DNA of 64,000 bases from Chelydra serpentina. Taxonomy: Eukaryota > Chordata > Testudines > Chelydridae. The position numbers and the translations under genes were made by a program. How positions within the stretch are numbered: the stretch's first letter is position 1; every line of letters begins with the position of its first letter. The stretch covers positions 25,211,001-25,275,000 of the forward strand of contig JBAIAC010000014.1 in NCBI GenBank assembly GCA_037349315.1, read 5' to 3'. The notes beneath the pieces were generated by a model that ran no database searches, was not told where the DNA came from, and saw nothing but the letters and a program-made list of their open reading frames with translations. This document shows positions 1-11,078 of this stretch, piece after piece.

Positions 1-1007
1 TTTACTAGGGATACTAACAGTTTAGGTCAGTAAACCAGAAGACAGTTTAGGGAAGGTGATCTCCTTGTAGGATATGACAGTTCTAAGCTCAGGGAATTAT
101 CTAAATATCAGGTCCTATTGAATCCAATGCCTTATGCAGTATGTATATTTCCAAAATTGTGCCCTTTGCCTAAAATTTATTGTAATAATTCCATTGCAAT
201 ATGTTTTAATTTTGGGAAATGACAGGTGTTGCATACATAGCTTGGATATATTCTAAAACAATTTAATAAATTTGTCATTTGGGTGGTACTGAATATAAGA
301 ATTATGAGCAAAGCAAGATGCTTGGTGTGTTAATTTTCATGCTCGCAGTCAGAATTCCCTTTCCGTTTGGGGCAATAACATTGTTGGTGAATGAATTCTG
401 GGGCAAAAATTGAAGGGTTAAGAGCACTAAATGTTTTCTACTGTGTACTTTTCATAAATAAAGACTTGGGCAAGCGTTTTCTACTTTTAATCTCCAGACT
501 GCATGGGGAATGATTATATAGTATAAGATGTAAAAATAAAATAAAATCCCTAAATTGTTTGAACATCACAAAATAAAAAATCAGTTCTTCGGCACAAAAG
601 CAGCATGCTCACACAAATATTTTGCTAATGGTGAGAAAGGCAAAATTAAAAAATACTTCCTTCTGTACGTTGGGAAACTATTTTAACTGATGCTTTTCTC
701 TCTCAATAGCTTTCCCCCACTCCTTCAATTTAACTAGTGTAATTTTTAATGTGTCTTGCTCCTAATAGCCTAATGAAAAACAATACTTCTGTCTCAACTC
801 AAAACTTTGCTGCAATAATATTCTATTTAAAGTATTTTATGGGAAATTTCATGGTCTCCTGTGCAGGGCATGAAAATCAGAGGGCCTAATTTTCCATTGC
901 CCTGCACCTTGTGCAGTCATTTAGACCAGTGAAAGAAGTTGTAAAATGCTACCATTGTGATAAAATAACACTTTATGCACACTTTGCATGGTGCCAGTAA
1001 CCACACG
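1..1007. other. AT-rich sequence, no gene seen
   Basis: No ORF of convincing length, RNA gene or repeat boundary was recognised here. The stretch is AT-rich with short A and T runs, as expected for unique vertebrate non-coding DNA. Confidence 0.6.
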
Positions 1008-1185
1008 TTCATGATCAAGAACCATAGCCAAAATCAGGAGACCTGTGTTCCATGCTTGACTCTGCCACTATCCCTCAGTTATAACAAATTACTTAATCTC
1101 TTTGCTTCTGAGTTTTCCCCATCTGTAAAACAGGGCTAATGAAACTCATTGTTCATAGTAAATTGCTTTGAGATCTATGGATTAA
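1008..1185 (+). repeat. MIR/CORE-SINE copy
   Basis: The sequence follows the MIR core order: a 'gagacctgtgttc' block, a 'ctctgccact' block, then 'cttaatctctttgc', 'ttttccccatctgtaaaacaggg' in shortened form and a 'taatgaaactcattg' block. This is the usual sense-strand layout of an amniote MIR-type SINE. It is old and diverged, and no target duplication could be identified. The family is recognised by pattern and the exact subfamily is not assigned. Confidence 0.75.
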
Positions 1186-1189
1186 ACAG

Positions 1190-3934
1190 CATGTACATCA
1201 TTCACCTATTAATGCTTTCAATTGATTATAACAAGTGGAGCTGTCTAAATATTTGGCAAATTCATTTTACAACTTTTGTGATTTAAAGAGAAATTTATTG
1301 TAAAAATCTTCCCCCCACCCCCACTTATTCATCCAACACTAATTACAAATCATATGTTTACAAAAGGCTTATAAAGGAACCTCAAAATGTTTTCATGTTC
1401 TAAATTTTAATACATATCAACAGATTTGAAAAGAAACATCTATTTTTCTTAAATATTATTGTAATTAGGAAAAGTAAAATAAATTTAAAAACTAGTATAA
1501 AGATAAAGACGAGAAAAGCAAAAAAAAAATTAAAAAAGGACTATATATGGAAGAAGTGCAGAGCTGGGAAAATCTTGGAGTTTTACTTCACAGGCGGCTC
1601 ATATCAAGTCTTTGTAGGCCTGCCCTCTGTTCTTTGCTCTGACTTTCTGTTCAAATGAGCTTATAAACATGAATCAATATGCAGTTGAAGTCTAGTGTTT
1701 TGTGTGGTTGTAGGTCAAGACTTGAGCAAAACCACCAAAATTAACATGATTTGTACCCAAGAGCATAAAACTTTTCCAGGTACTCAACATGTCAGCCAGA
1801 TTTATTTGAATCTCAGCCCACGTGCACAAACCTTTCAGTAGACCAAGTTCTGGTTTCCTAACAAACCCCAAATCAGGAAAGTTACTCTTTTTGAAAATAA
1901 GCCAATCCATTTTGCGTCCAATATGGTAGAACCCTATCTTCTTCAATGAAAAATGAATTTTATGACCAACAGAGGCTATTCTGAGATAATTTTAGTTAGC
2001 CTTTTTCCCTAATCTAGTAGCTCTCAACTTTTTCCATACCAGGGCTTCCATTCTATTTAGCAAAATGGGAAGGTAGGCAGATCGTGTTTACAAAACTCTA
2101 ACAAATCAGCCTAGTAGCCCTGACCCTAGTAATACATAGATACAACATATAACTCTACACACTATGCATAGTCCCACTGACTTCAGTGGAACTGCTCACG
2201 TACTTAAAGTTTATCACTTGCATAAGCATCAGCAAAATCTGGGCTACATTTGTTTAGGGATTTAATTGTGTGCCTTTTCTTTTTTTACACAACAAAGTCC
2301 TGGCAAGCTCTTCATCCTGAAAGAATACATTTATTTATAGATAAGTTAAAAAATAGAAGTATTTGAACATTATTCCTACAAGTAGATCCTCACATACTAC
2401 ATATATGGGGAAATAGTCCCTGTGCTCTGGAAAAAATATCATCTCTGTTATTCCACTTTATATAAGATTTTTAAATGAAATTTGTTTAATCCAAGCTTTT
2501 AACTGAAAGCATCAAACGTACGAGTGTTAAATAACTAACTATGTAACACCCTCTCTTTCTGCACTGTGAAAAACACCCTATGTAAATATATGTTTAAATG
2601 AAAGCTTTAATAAATTGTATCTGTTTTCCCCCAGGCTCTACATTCTTTCCAAACTCCATTAAATGATGAATTCATGAAAATGAAGAAGACAAAATGAATT
2701 CTGTAAAAACCAATTTCTGTCTCTAGAGTGCTAGTAAAAGCAAAGGAAATTTGTGACAACAAGATTATACCCCATCTTATACCGGAGGTTGTGTGTAACT
2801 TGTTGAGAGGTACTGGCAATTTATAAATATAAAAACTTCAGTGTGGTGTGAGTCAGTTCACATTTAGCTTATATTGTCTGTTCATCCACAAACAGAATGA
2901 ATAATAACCATTTTGAGCCAAGTTCAGTCCTGGTGCAGTATCATTTGGTTTCAGTGGAGTTAAAGCAGGAATGAATTTGGTCCACTATATTGAATTAATT
3001 ATATACCCTCTGGTTGATGAAGCAAACTTTTTTAAATTAAATTTATGGGGGAAAATAACAAAGCCATTAGTAATTTCAATTCATTGGAAACAATTACCTA
3101 TAGGAATGGAAATATTTTATCCAGAAGTCTGGCTTGATCAGCTCACAAGAGAGAATTACTGCTGTATTATTTCTCTCACACATAACTCTCTCAAAATGAC
3201 ACATTTTTAATCATATGGAAAAAAATATTTATTCATATTGCTTGTAACTCAATGGTCCCTAGGGGAAAATCTTATTAGAAAAGCCTATTAATTACTCTTA
3301 AATTACATTGTATTTTGGACAGAAATCAATGTGGAATCCACATACACTTATTGTGATCAAGCCCATTAGAGTGTATATATAATCATACATTTAGATGGCA
3401 AAATAAAGTCATACTACTAGCACAATATGGGAATAAAGTGACTTTATGCTACAGTAGTGTTCCACTACAAAGTTCCCAAAGAATATGTACATTTAATTAA
3501 GAAATATGGTCAAAATCACCATATTAGAGAATGTTTGTGAGAATGCAGAGAAAAAAAATCTGTTGCATACTGTATTTATGTTATTTTTTTGTAAAGTTGC
3601 CTTTTTTTTAAATACTAGGCTGAATTATGCCTTTAAAAAATATCCTGAAATAGGGGTGAGTGAAGAGGTGCATCACTCCTTCAGTAACTTCACATCAGGC
3701 AGGTAGGTACTATTATTATTCCTGGAATTCAGAGGGACTGAAACAGCAACACCACTCTCTGATAGGTTAATGTACAGAGTCACATGGGTCAGCTCAGCTG
3801 GTTAGCATGAGAGGGGTGGGGGGACAATGCCCCCATGCCATTCCTGAGTCTTCCCAATAAACTTCAGTGGGTGCTGCTCGTGAAACATATACTTTACACC
3901 TTAATAAGTGTATTCCTAGAGTGAACTAAAACTA
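1190..3934. other. AT-rich intergenic stretch
   Basis: Short ORFs on both strands are chance open frames with no family resemblance. Around 2160-2250 there is a weak block with the recurrent 'gacttcagtgg' motif and an 'actgctcac...cttaaagttt' module, similar to the palindromic repeat near 38.8 kb. Nothing else is supported. Confidence 0.5.
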
Positions 3935-4022
3935 TATCATAGAAGTGTAGCATAGGACTGGAAGGGACCTCAATAGGTCATTTTGTCCAGTCCCCTGCAC
4001 TCAAGGCAGGACTATGTAATAA

Positions 4023-4427
4023 CTAGAACATTCCTGACAGGTGTTTGACCCCCAGATCCCTTTCTGCAGTACTCCTTCCTAGGCAGTCATTTCCCATTTT
4101 GTATGTGTGCAAGAGATTGTTCCTTCCTACATGGAGTACTTTGCATTTGTCCTTATTGAATTTCATCTTGTTTACTTCAGACCATTTTTTCAGTTGGTCC
4201 AGATCATTTTGAAATTTAATCCTATCCTTCAAAGCACTTGCAATCCCTCCCAGCTTGGTATTGCCCACAAACTTTGTAAGTGTACTCTCTATGTCATTAT
4301 CTAAATCGTTGATGAAGATATCGAACAAAACCAGACCCAGGACTGATCCCTGCAGGATGCCATTCAATGTGCCCTTCCTGTTTGACTGTGAAGCCCTGAG
4401 AACTACTCTCTGGGAACAGTTTTCCAA
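4023..4427 (-). pseudogene. CR1 ORF2 reverse transcriptase fragment (middle and C-terminal RT)
   Basis: This is a remnant of the CR1 ORF2 reverse transcriptase, which in active elements copies the RNA onto a nicked genomic target. The open stretch carries the motif-B region (GILQGSVLGLVLFDIFINDL, residues about 23-42) and the following FADD-box region. There the expected FADDTKL reads FVGNTKL, so both catalytic aspartates are lost. Next come the 'DLDQLKKWSEVNKMKFNKDKC' region in recognisable form and the AERDLGV block. No start codon is meaningful because this is an internal piece. A frame break separates it from the RT fragment at 4432-4641, and the upstream part lies beyond the hAT insertion. 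Non-functional. Confidence 0.88.
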
Positions 4428-4431
4428 CCAG

Positions 4432-4641
4432 TTATATAGTAATTCCGTCTAAATTGTATTTCCCTAGTTTCTTTATGAGAAGATCATGCGAGACAATATC
4501 AAAAGCCTTTCTAAAGTCAAGATATACCACACCTATCACTTTCCTCTTATCCTCAAGGTTTGTTACCTTGTCAAAGAATGATATTAGATTGGTTTGACAG
4601 GATTTGTTCTTGACTAATCCATATTGACTCTTACTTATCAC
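4432..4641 (-). pseudogene. CR1 ORF2 reverse transcriptase fragment (motif A region)
   Basis: This is the RT segment just N-terminal to the 4023-4427 piece. It shows 'SQYGLVKNKSCQTNLI' (CR1 consensus-like 'QHGFTKGKSCLTNLI') followed by 'VVYLDFRKAFDIVSHDLLI', which is RT motif A with its aspartate present in YLDFRKAFD. The two pieces are separated by a stop and frame change close to 4430, so this copy cannot make a continuous RT. It belongs to the same minus-strand CR1 insertion. Confidence 0.88.
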
Positions 4642-4871
4642 CTTATTATCTTCTAGGTGTTTGCAACTGATTGATTATTTGTCCCATTATCTTTCCAAGT
4701 AGTGAGGTTAAGTCTGACTGGTCTATCATTCCCCAGGTTGTCTTTATTCCCCTTTTTATAGAATTGCATTGTACTTGCCCTCTTCCAGTCCTCTGGAATC
4801 TCGCCTGTCTTCCATTATCTTTTGAAGATGGCTAGGAGATCTACTCAGTCAGCTCCTTGACCATTCTAGGA

Positions 4872-5589
4872 CATAGGCACCGACTCCGTGGGTGCTCCGG
4901 GTCTGGATGTCATTGTTCTTGGCAGCATATGAACATGCAAATATTCAAGGATTAATATAAACAAATAACTCAAGCATGTCAGGACAAAATTAAAAAGGTG
5001 AAGGCACAAAACGTGATTAAACTAGCTAAAGATAAAAAGGGTAACAAGAAAACATTCTACAAATACATTAGAAGCAAGAAGAAAGCCAAGGACAGGGTAG
5101 GCCCATTACTCAATGAGGGGAGAAAACCAACAATAGCTCACCCAGCTCACCTCCGCTCCACCTCCCCTGAGCATGCCGCTGCTGCTCCGCTTCTCTCTAC
5201 TCCCTCTGGGGCTTCCCGCCAAACAGCTGACTCCTGCAGCAAGCCTGGGAGGGAGGGGAGAGAAGCGGAGTGGCGGCATCGCCTCAGAGGAGCGGAGGTG
5301 AGCTGGGGCGGGGAGCAGTTCCTCTGTCATCCCCCCCATGAGGGTTACATCTTGCAGTCCTCCCCATGCCCCAGCTCACCTCCGCTCCACCTCCGCGTCC
5401 TCCCCTGAGCTGCTGCCGTTTCTCCCTCTCCCTCCCAGGCTTGTGTGCAGCAAGCCTGGTAGGGAGGGGAGTGGAGGAGAAATGCGGCACGCCCAGGGAG
5501 GGGCCGGGGATTTGGGGAAGGGGTTAGAATGGGGGCGGTGCCGGGGGCACACGAGCACCCACCGGCGCCGGCCAAAGTCGGTGCCTGTG
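4872..5589 (+). mobile_element. Non-autonomous hAT-type element carrying a captured CR1 segment
   Basis: A 718-bp element bounded by an exact 8-bp target duplication, ttctagga, at 4864-4871 and 5590-5597; 8 bp is the hAT signature. Terminal inverted repeats match: the left end is CATAGGCACCGACTCCGTGG, and the right end reverse-complements to CACAGGCACCGACTTTGGCC. It is inserted into the minus-strand CR1. The GC-rich interior (about 5135-5580) holds repeated 'ccagctcacctccgctccacctcc'-type modules near 5141 and 5371 and an inverted copy near 5290-5310. Positions 4906-5133 are not part of the usual interior: they are a CR1 segment in plus orientation. No transposase is encoded. The strand given is arbitrary. 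Confidence 0.85.
4906..5133 (+). repeat. CR1 segment inside the hAT element, inverted copy of 5788-6017
   Basis: About 228 bp that match the reverse complement of 5788-6017, with roughly a dozen differences counted by eye (near 95% identity). In frame it encodes the CR1 block [20 protein letters not shown]... that lies upstream of the RT domain. Both copies stop matching at the same 'gatgtcattg' end. The arms are separated by about 650 bp and could fold into a long hairpin. Confidence 0.85.
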
Positions 5590-6017
5590 TTCTAGGATGT
5601 ATTTTATCAGGCCCTAGTGATTTGAAGACATCTAACTTGTCTAAGCAACTTTTAACTTGTTCTTTCCCTATTTTAGCCACAGATCCTAACTCATTTTCAT
5701 TATATTAGAAGTCCAATCGCTGCTAACCTTTTTGGTTGAAACTGAAACAAAAACGTAATTTAGCACTTCTACCATTTTCACATTTTCTGTTGTTGTCTTT
5801 CTCCCCTCATTGAGTAATGGGCCTACCCTGTCCATGGCTTTCTTCTTGCTTCTAATATATTTGTAGAATATTTTCTTGTTACCCTTTTTATCTTTAGCTA
5901 GTTTACTCACGTTTTGTGCCTTCACCTTTTTAATTTTGTCCCAACATGCTTGAGTTATTTGTTTATATTCATCCTTGAATATGTGCATGTTCATATGCTG
6001 CCAAGAACAATGACATC
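5590..6017 (-). mobile_element. CR1 LINE, 5' part of the split copy
   Basis: This continues the minus-strand CR1 upstream of the hAT insertion. It encodes the CR1 linker between endonuclease and RT and the start of the RT region ('KSLGPDKIHPR' type motif on the minus strand near 5600-5640). The match to CR1 coding sequence fades around 6005-6017, where a stop appears in frame, so the copy is probably 5'-truncated there. CR1 elements are usually 5'-truncated on insertion. Confidence 0.8.
5686..5994 (-). pseudogene. CR1 ORF2 fragment upstream of RT
   Basis: Decayed piece of CR1 ORF2 preceding the reverse transcriptase. Recognisable blocks in order are the '[21 protein letters not shown]' region (shortened here), [32 protein letters not shown] and [18 protein letters not shown]. 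These correspond to the CR1 pattern 'NLARDVKGNKKGFYRYI...VGPLLNEDG...AEVLNAFFASVFT'. It breaks before the RT proper and is separated from the downstream RT pieces by the hAT insertion. Non-functional. Confidence 0.85.
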
Positions 6018-6865
6018 AATAATAAACTTAACATTCCTATATGACTTGTTGAGCTGTTGAGCCATGATGTGCGACTTTATCTGCCATTTTGGATGTCATT
6101 GAGTTGAGCTGGAAAATCATGTATCCATATTCTACCATATAATACCTTGTGTTACAGAAATAAAGGGGTCTCTGTAGAAGAACATATGTCCAGTTTCCCA
6201 TTGGGCTTGGATATGCCCAACACATGAACTCAGTGGAATCTTCACCCTCAAGCAAAGTCCCTATATACTTCCATGCTGGTCTTCACCTTTATCATTTCTC
6301 CTCCCCGGTTCAGCTGTTGAATATGGAGAACAATTGACAGAGCAAGAATATTAACTTTTTAATGTTTTGTTTTATCTTGCTGATCACATATCTAAGCAAC
6401 CCATAAGCTTAGTTCCATATTGAACTAAAAGCTTGGAAATTTATTTTTATTGTAGGAAGTGTTCCAAATCTATTTTCTATGCATAGTACTGGATAGTCTT
6501 TCTGTTTGCAAAATCAGTTCACTGTTAATAAGTGTAGCATAATGAGTGAATTCAATTTATTAGTCATGGTAGTTAAATAATCTAAGACCTGTGTATCTGA
6601 CCCAGAAAACCTTAATCTTCTTTTTAACTGATGAAATCTGGGTCAGCCAGTCAAATTTCTGGATAGCTAATTCTTATTCACTTATAGAGTTTAGAAAAAA
6701 TAAAATTTCTTTTTTTTCATAAAAATAGACTTTTAAATAGTTTTAGTGAACTTATATGTGGCTTGGTTTGATCAACTGCTTCTCAAATCTATTTTTTTCC
6801 GTCATCCAGAAACAGTTTTAAAATAACGGTCATGAACAAACCAAGCGACCGTCATTCCATTGAGT
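6018..6865. other. No gene or clear repeat seen
   Basis: AT-rich sequence with only short chance ORFs. The 72-codon minus-strand frame near 6037-6255 resembles no family I recognise. Confidence 0.5.
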
Positions 6866-6985
6866 TTTAAACTCTTTGTGGCAGGGCTCATCTTTCTGTT
6901 ATTTATTTGTAGAGCCCCAACACAATGGGGTCCTGGTGTATGATTTGTATCCTAGTCACTACCGCAGTACAAACAATGTGTTGTG
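6866..6985 (+). repeat. MIR/CORE-SINE 3' tail
   Basis: Contains the tail order seen in amniote MIR-type SINEs: 'aaactctttgtggcagggctcatctttctgtt', then 'agagccccaacacaatggggtcctgg' (both shortened) and 'ctaccgcagtacaaacaa'. The 5' tRNA-like head is missing or too diverged to see. Confidence 0.7.
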
Positions 6986-7393
6986 GTTTTTTTGACTGGT
7001 CACTCAGCCTTCCTTCTCAACTCTCCAACGTTTGATATTTATATATTCAGTAATTTCATGTCTTGAATGTAAAGTCATTGAGGCAGATTATTGTGACAGA
7101 ACAATTCTCACCATTCTGCACAGGCACTTATCCTTGTAGGTGCTGAGTGAAGCTATGCAAAATCACATTTGGATGAATAGTTTATTTGCTGAAAAATGTG
7201 GCTTCGGTTCCACCTAAACTGTTTGCAAATGTGTGTCAACTTTGCCAAACTGAAAAAAAGTCAAACTGTTCAGGCCATGTCACAATAAAAAGCATTATGT
7301 TGACCAGAAAAAAAAATCATTTTGACTCCTCAGGCGTTTTGACAAAAGCAAACAAAAAGAAAGGAGTCACAAAACAACTACAAGAGGAGGCAG

Positions 7394-7620
7394 GGGTGAC
7401 CGTCCCTCCCTCGCTAGCTTTAGCCCAGCAGTTAGAATACCTGTGAAATGTGGAAGAGCCAGGTCATTTAGAATGGTGATTCATAGTCATTCACTGGGAC
7501 AAGTAATAGTCCCTGGGTCAGGGAAAATGAACAAGAGTAACTGGTAGTTACAGAAGTCACCAGGGCTGTAGCAGGCCCAAGTTCAAATCCCTGCACAAAA
7601 AGCTACTTAATTATTTATAA
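7394..7620 (+). repeat. tRNA-like SINE remnant
   Basis: A possible A-box region, 'tagcccagcagttagaatac', near 7421 is followed by a B-box-like 'aagttcaaatccctgc' near 7570-7585. The spacing is far too long for a tRNA, so this is at best a SINE head disrupted by insertions or by degeneration. Low certainty. Confidence 0.35.
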
Positions 7621-7670
7621 AATATAGAACTGATTCAAGAGGAGAGAGTATAACCCCTGCCCCCATATCC

Positions 7671-7796
7671 CATAGTCTAGTTGTTAGTGGCAGTCTCCTG
7701 TAATTTAGGAGTTCAAATCTGTCCTCTGCATGGGATAGAAATTGAACCTGCATTTCCTACCTCTGAGTCAACTGCCCTAACCACTGGACTATAGCT
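7671..7796. repeat. tRNA-like inverted dimer (SINE-derived palindrome)
   Basis: The left half (7671-7731) reads like a tRNA head on the plus strand: 'agtctagttgttagtggcag' followed by B-box-like 'gttcaaatc' at 7711-7719. The right half (7738-7796) is the same kind of head on the minus strand, with 'aattgaacc' near 7740 and 'ccctaaccactggactatag' at the outer end. The two halves form an inverted repeat. It is unlikely to be a functional tRNA because cloverleaf pairing is poor. Confidence 0.55.
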
Positions 7797-8394
7797 TATA
7801 AGAGAACTGCTGCTACAACCATCCTCTGGCCATTGTATGAATCCTTTACTTTTGCCTTTGTTAACATGTCTGGAAAATCAAAATGAAGATTTTCTGGATA
7901 AAACAAAATGTTTCAACATTATCAAATCATTCCAATTCATTTTGACTCAATTTGTTTTTACGTTTTGATTTGGTGAAAATATTAATTAATTTTTTATTTG
8001 ACCCCTCAAAAAGGTTTTTTGTTTTGTTTATTTAGAATTGCTGACTAATGGGGAAAGAAGCCATTTGACAGCTCTGGTGCCAAATGGGCACAACTCCTGT
8101 TGACAGTGGTGAGATCTGGAGTAATGAGCACCTTTCAAGAATTGTCTCTTTACTGTCAGAGGCCAAGTGTCCTGCCTTTTAACCCCACTGGCATCTATTA
8201 GTTTGTAATTGCATCATCTGTTCTGCTGGTATCCTCATTGTCAGTATCAACATCTGAGTCATTATTCTGAATACTTAAGATCTAGCGAAAACATTGATTC
8301 CATTATACATTTGTAACATTGTCTGCCTTGAAAAATACTGTGGACACTTAGTAGCACTACAGAAAATTGTGACTTCAATAGTTTAAAAATTATC

Positions 8395-8775
8395 AAATAA
8401 TGGAAAATCCACCACAACTCTGGGTAGATTGTTCCAATGGTTAATTACTCTCACTGCTCAAAATTTACACCTTATTTCCTGGTTGAATTTGTTTAGCTTC
8501 AACTTCCAGTCACTGGAAGATGTTATACCTTTCTCTGCTAGATTGAAAAGCCCATTGTTAAATATTTGTTCCCTATATAGATATTATATACTGTAATCAA
8601 GTCACCCCTTAACTGTCTCTTTGTTAAGCTAAATAGAGAGACTAAAGGAGCTCAGTCACTGCAAGGCATGTTTTCTAATCCTTTAATCATTCTTGTGGTT
8701 CTTCTCTGAACCATCTCTAATTTATCAACATTCTTTTTGAATTGTGGGCACCAGAACTGGCCACAGTAGTCCAGC
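8395..8775 (-). mobile_element. CR1 LINE 3' fragment
   Basis: On the plus strand this reads as antisense CR1 ORF2 C-terminus and 3' region. Diagnostic blocks are 'attgttccaatggttaattactctcactg', 'aatcaagtcaccccttaactgtctctttgttaagctaaa' and 'ttctctgaaccatctctaatttatcaacattctttttgaa' (each recognised in part). It is heavily diverged and carries no usable ORF. Confidence 0.7.
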
Positions 8776-8777
8776 AA

Positions 8778-8835
8778 TGCAAGTCAGGCTGTGATCATAA
8801 TGGTCCCTTCTAGCTTTAAAATTATTAAATCTAGA
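8778..8835 (+). mobile_element. CR1 LINE 3'-terminal scrap
   Basis: The string 'gatcataatggtcccttctagc' (read in part) is the classic end of the CR1 3' UTR in sense orientation. It directly abuts an antisense CR1 fragment, which suggests two separate insertions or an inversion. Confidence 0.55.
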
Positions 8836-8951
8836 TGTGGAAAACATCCTTGGATAGCTTTAATGGTATAGGTCACTATGGACCAGATTGTAGTTCATCT
8901 TTGGAGCCAGTACAAGGGAATAAAGAGGTATAAGTCACTCGTGCTCTATAC

Positions 8952-9353
8952 CAGTGGCTCTCAACCTTTGCAGACTACTGTACCCCTTTCAAGTGTCTGA
9001 TTTATCTTGTGTACCTCCAAGTTTCACCTCACTTAAAAACTTATAAAATCAGACAAAAATACAAAACTGCCACAGCACACTATTAGTGAAAAATTGCTTA
9101 CTTTCTCGTTTGTACCATATAATTATACAAGAAATCAATTGGAATATAAATATTGTTCTTACATTTCAGTGTATAGTATACAGATCAGTATAAACAAATC
9201 ATTGTCTATAAAATTTTAGTTTGTACTGACTTAGCTAGTGCTTTTTATGTAACCTGTTGTAAAACTGGTCAAATATCTAGAGGAGTTGATGTGCCCCCTG
9301 GAAGACCTCTGAGTACCCCCCAGGGTACACGCACCCTCGATTGAGAGGCACTG
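8952..9353. mobile_element. hAT-Charlie-like non-autonomous DNA transposon
   Basis: A 402-bp element whose ends are inverted repeats. The left end begins CAGTGGCTCTCAACCTTTGC; the right end reverse-complements to CAGTGCCTCTCAATCGAGGG. Further in, 'actgtacccctttc' pairs with 'gagtaccccccagggtac'. Flanks are ctctatac (8944-8951) and ccctttac (9354-9361), 6 of 8 identical, consistent with a decayed 8-bp hAT duplication. The AT-rich middle encodes no transposase. Confidence 0.78.
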
Positions 9354-9361
9354 CCCTTTAC

Positions 9362-11077
9362 CACTGTTTTGTGTGTGTATGGAGGTATCAGGTTCCACAG
9401 ACTCAGCAACATAGCTACATGAGCAGATTGGGGAGCATACACTGCCATAGGAATAGACCTGTCTCCGTTTACTCACTCCCCTTCACCAGGTGGACAGTAG
9501 GAGAGAGAGACTGTGACTCATGGAGTCAAAAATCTTCCCTCCAGGCAGGACAACAATGTGGTACATCTTATTCCGGACTAGATCACAAACTGACAATCTA
9601 GCCCCACATAAATAAGAACATAGGAATGAAAACCACAGTTCTGAAGATGTTGAGAAATACTTGGCATGCTGTATTGCCATTACAGTGAACCATTCTGGTG
9701 TTTCTTAATAAGCCTCCACTTCCTGACCTCCACATCCTGCAATCTTCAGATGGGCATCCCTGCCACTCCAATGTGAGGTTTGCCTAGGTCGATCAGTAAT
9801 TTAAAGCCAGGAATACATAAAAGGATTTCAAAACATATTAAAAACCCTGAAATAAAAATTCATGAAAAAATTGAAGGAAAAGGTAACCTAGGGAACTATA
9901 CAAATCTTTCACGCAGCCTTGCTTAGTTTAGCCACAGGAATCATCTAATTTGCAAAGCCTCATGAAATATGTGAGTGTAAGATGTCTGCTTTGGGTGATT
10001 AGATGATTACAATAATTAAATGTTCCCATCTGACTGAAACACAGCTACTATAAGCACAAATACATGTGTCCTGCATCACAATTTGCACTCAGCCGTACAT
10101 GTCACAGTTATGGAGAGGGAAGAACAGCCATTCTCACAATCAAATTGAAGACATGTGCTTTATTTTTATTAATGCATGAAAATGTGTGTTTTGCAACTGC
10201 AACAGCTAATCAATATCCCTCTGACGGATGAAATCTCAGCATCAACATTAATACATTATAATTATAGCCAGAGAGGAAAGAGAAATCTTATCAGGACTTA
10301 TCATTGCCATCAAAGTCTCACTATAAACAGCATGCAATAACTCAGCTGTGTTTCTGTCAGTCTTGCGCAGGCATGCTGGAAGTTATTCCACATGAAGCTC
10401 ACTCTATGCTGATAATTCAAGAGAAACACAAGACTTGTTTTCCAGCGTACATATGTAAGCGTATTATTTTTAGCTTAATCCCTTCACTTGGACAACCCAT
10501 CTGAAATTTAGTTATTTATTCACAACCAGGATGCTAATTAGAGCTGCAGAGAGCTGTTTGCATATCTGTTGAACTCTGGTGAACAAGTCCCTCGCTGCTT
10601 GCAAGTTTATGGCCATTAGCCCAGCAGCTTTGCTCTTCACTGCAAGACTCAGTTCAACCACTATACTCTAGAGAAAGGAAGAGTTTCAGAACACTAACAC
10701 TGATACTACTGAACCCACCAAGAGCTCCCCTGTGCTTCTTTCTTTCAATAAACTATTAAAGACCATGCTTACCACCTCTAGCTGAGCCAACTAGTGCTTA
10801 AGTGCTTAGGCACTTTTTCATCAAGTGTGTTCTTGAAAGATTGGAGTAGCTTTGAAAAAGCAGTTGAAGCAATTTGACATAATGAGGCATTAATTAAAGC
10901 AAAATTATAGTGGGGAATATTATCGCATTTATAGCATCTTCATTAAAACTGAGTGCATCAAGATTAAAAATAATATAACAAATAGCTAAGGAATTAGTAG
11001 TAATTAGGAACCAGATTCTGCCACATTTACTGATGCTGTGCAGCACCTTTCTCAGTGAGCAGGTTCTACTCAGAAAA
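9362..11077. other. Repeat-poor AT-rich stretch; candidate conserved non-coding DNA at 9880-10600
   Basis: No gene was recognised. From about 9880 to 10600 the sequence is free of identifiable repeats and rich in TAAT, ATTA and octamer-like 'tttgcatat' words (for example 'gatgctaattagagc' near 10530). That is the look of enhancer-type non-coding DNA, but conservation cannot be tested here. Confidence 0.4.
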
Positions 11078-11078
11078 T

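Larger units (their letters stand above)
3935..4871 (-). mobile_element. CR1 LINE, 3' part, split by a hAT element
   Basis: Read on the minus strand this is the RT and 3' end of a chicken-repeat-1 (CR1) type non-LTR retrotransposon. On the plus strand the 3' terminus starts near 3935 with the typical 'aggactggaagggacctcaataggtca' arrangement (CR1 3' UTR). The RT-coding remnants lie upstream of it. The copy continues on the far side of the hAT element at 5590, and removing that element and one 8-bp duplication restores a continuous CR1 order. Decayed by stops and frameshifts. Confidence 0.9.

Noticed and set aside
5106..5680. Several overlapping ORFs of 60-111 codons on both strands with proline/arginine-rich translations
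   Set aside because: They arise from the GC-rich, internally repeated hAT interior; only the N-terminal part of the 5345-5680 minus frame is real CR1 remnant.
7671..7796. Possible functional tRNA gene
   Set aside because: B-box-like words are present but cloverleaf pairing and terminator are lacking and the structure is an inverted dimer.
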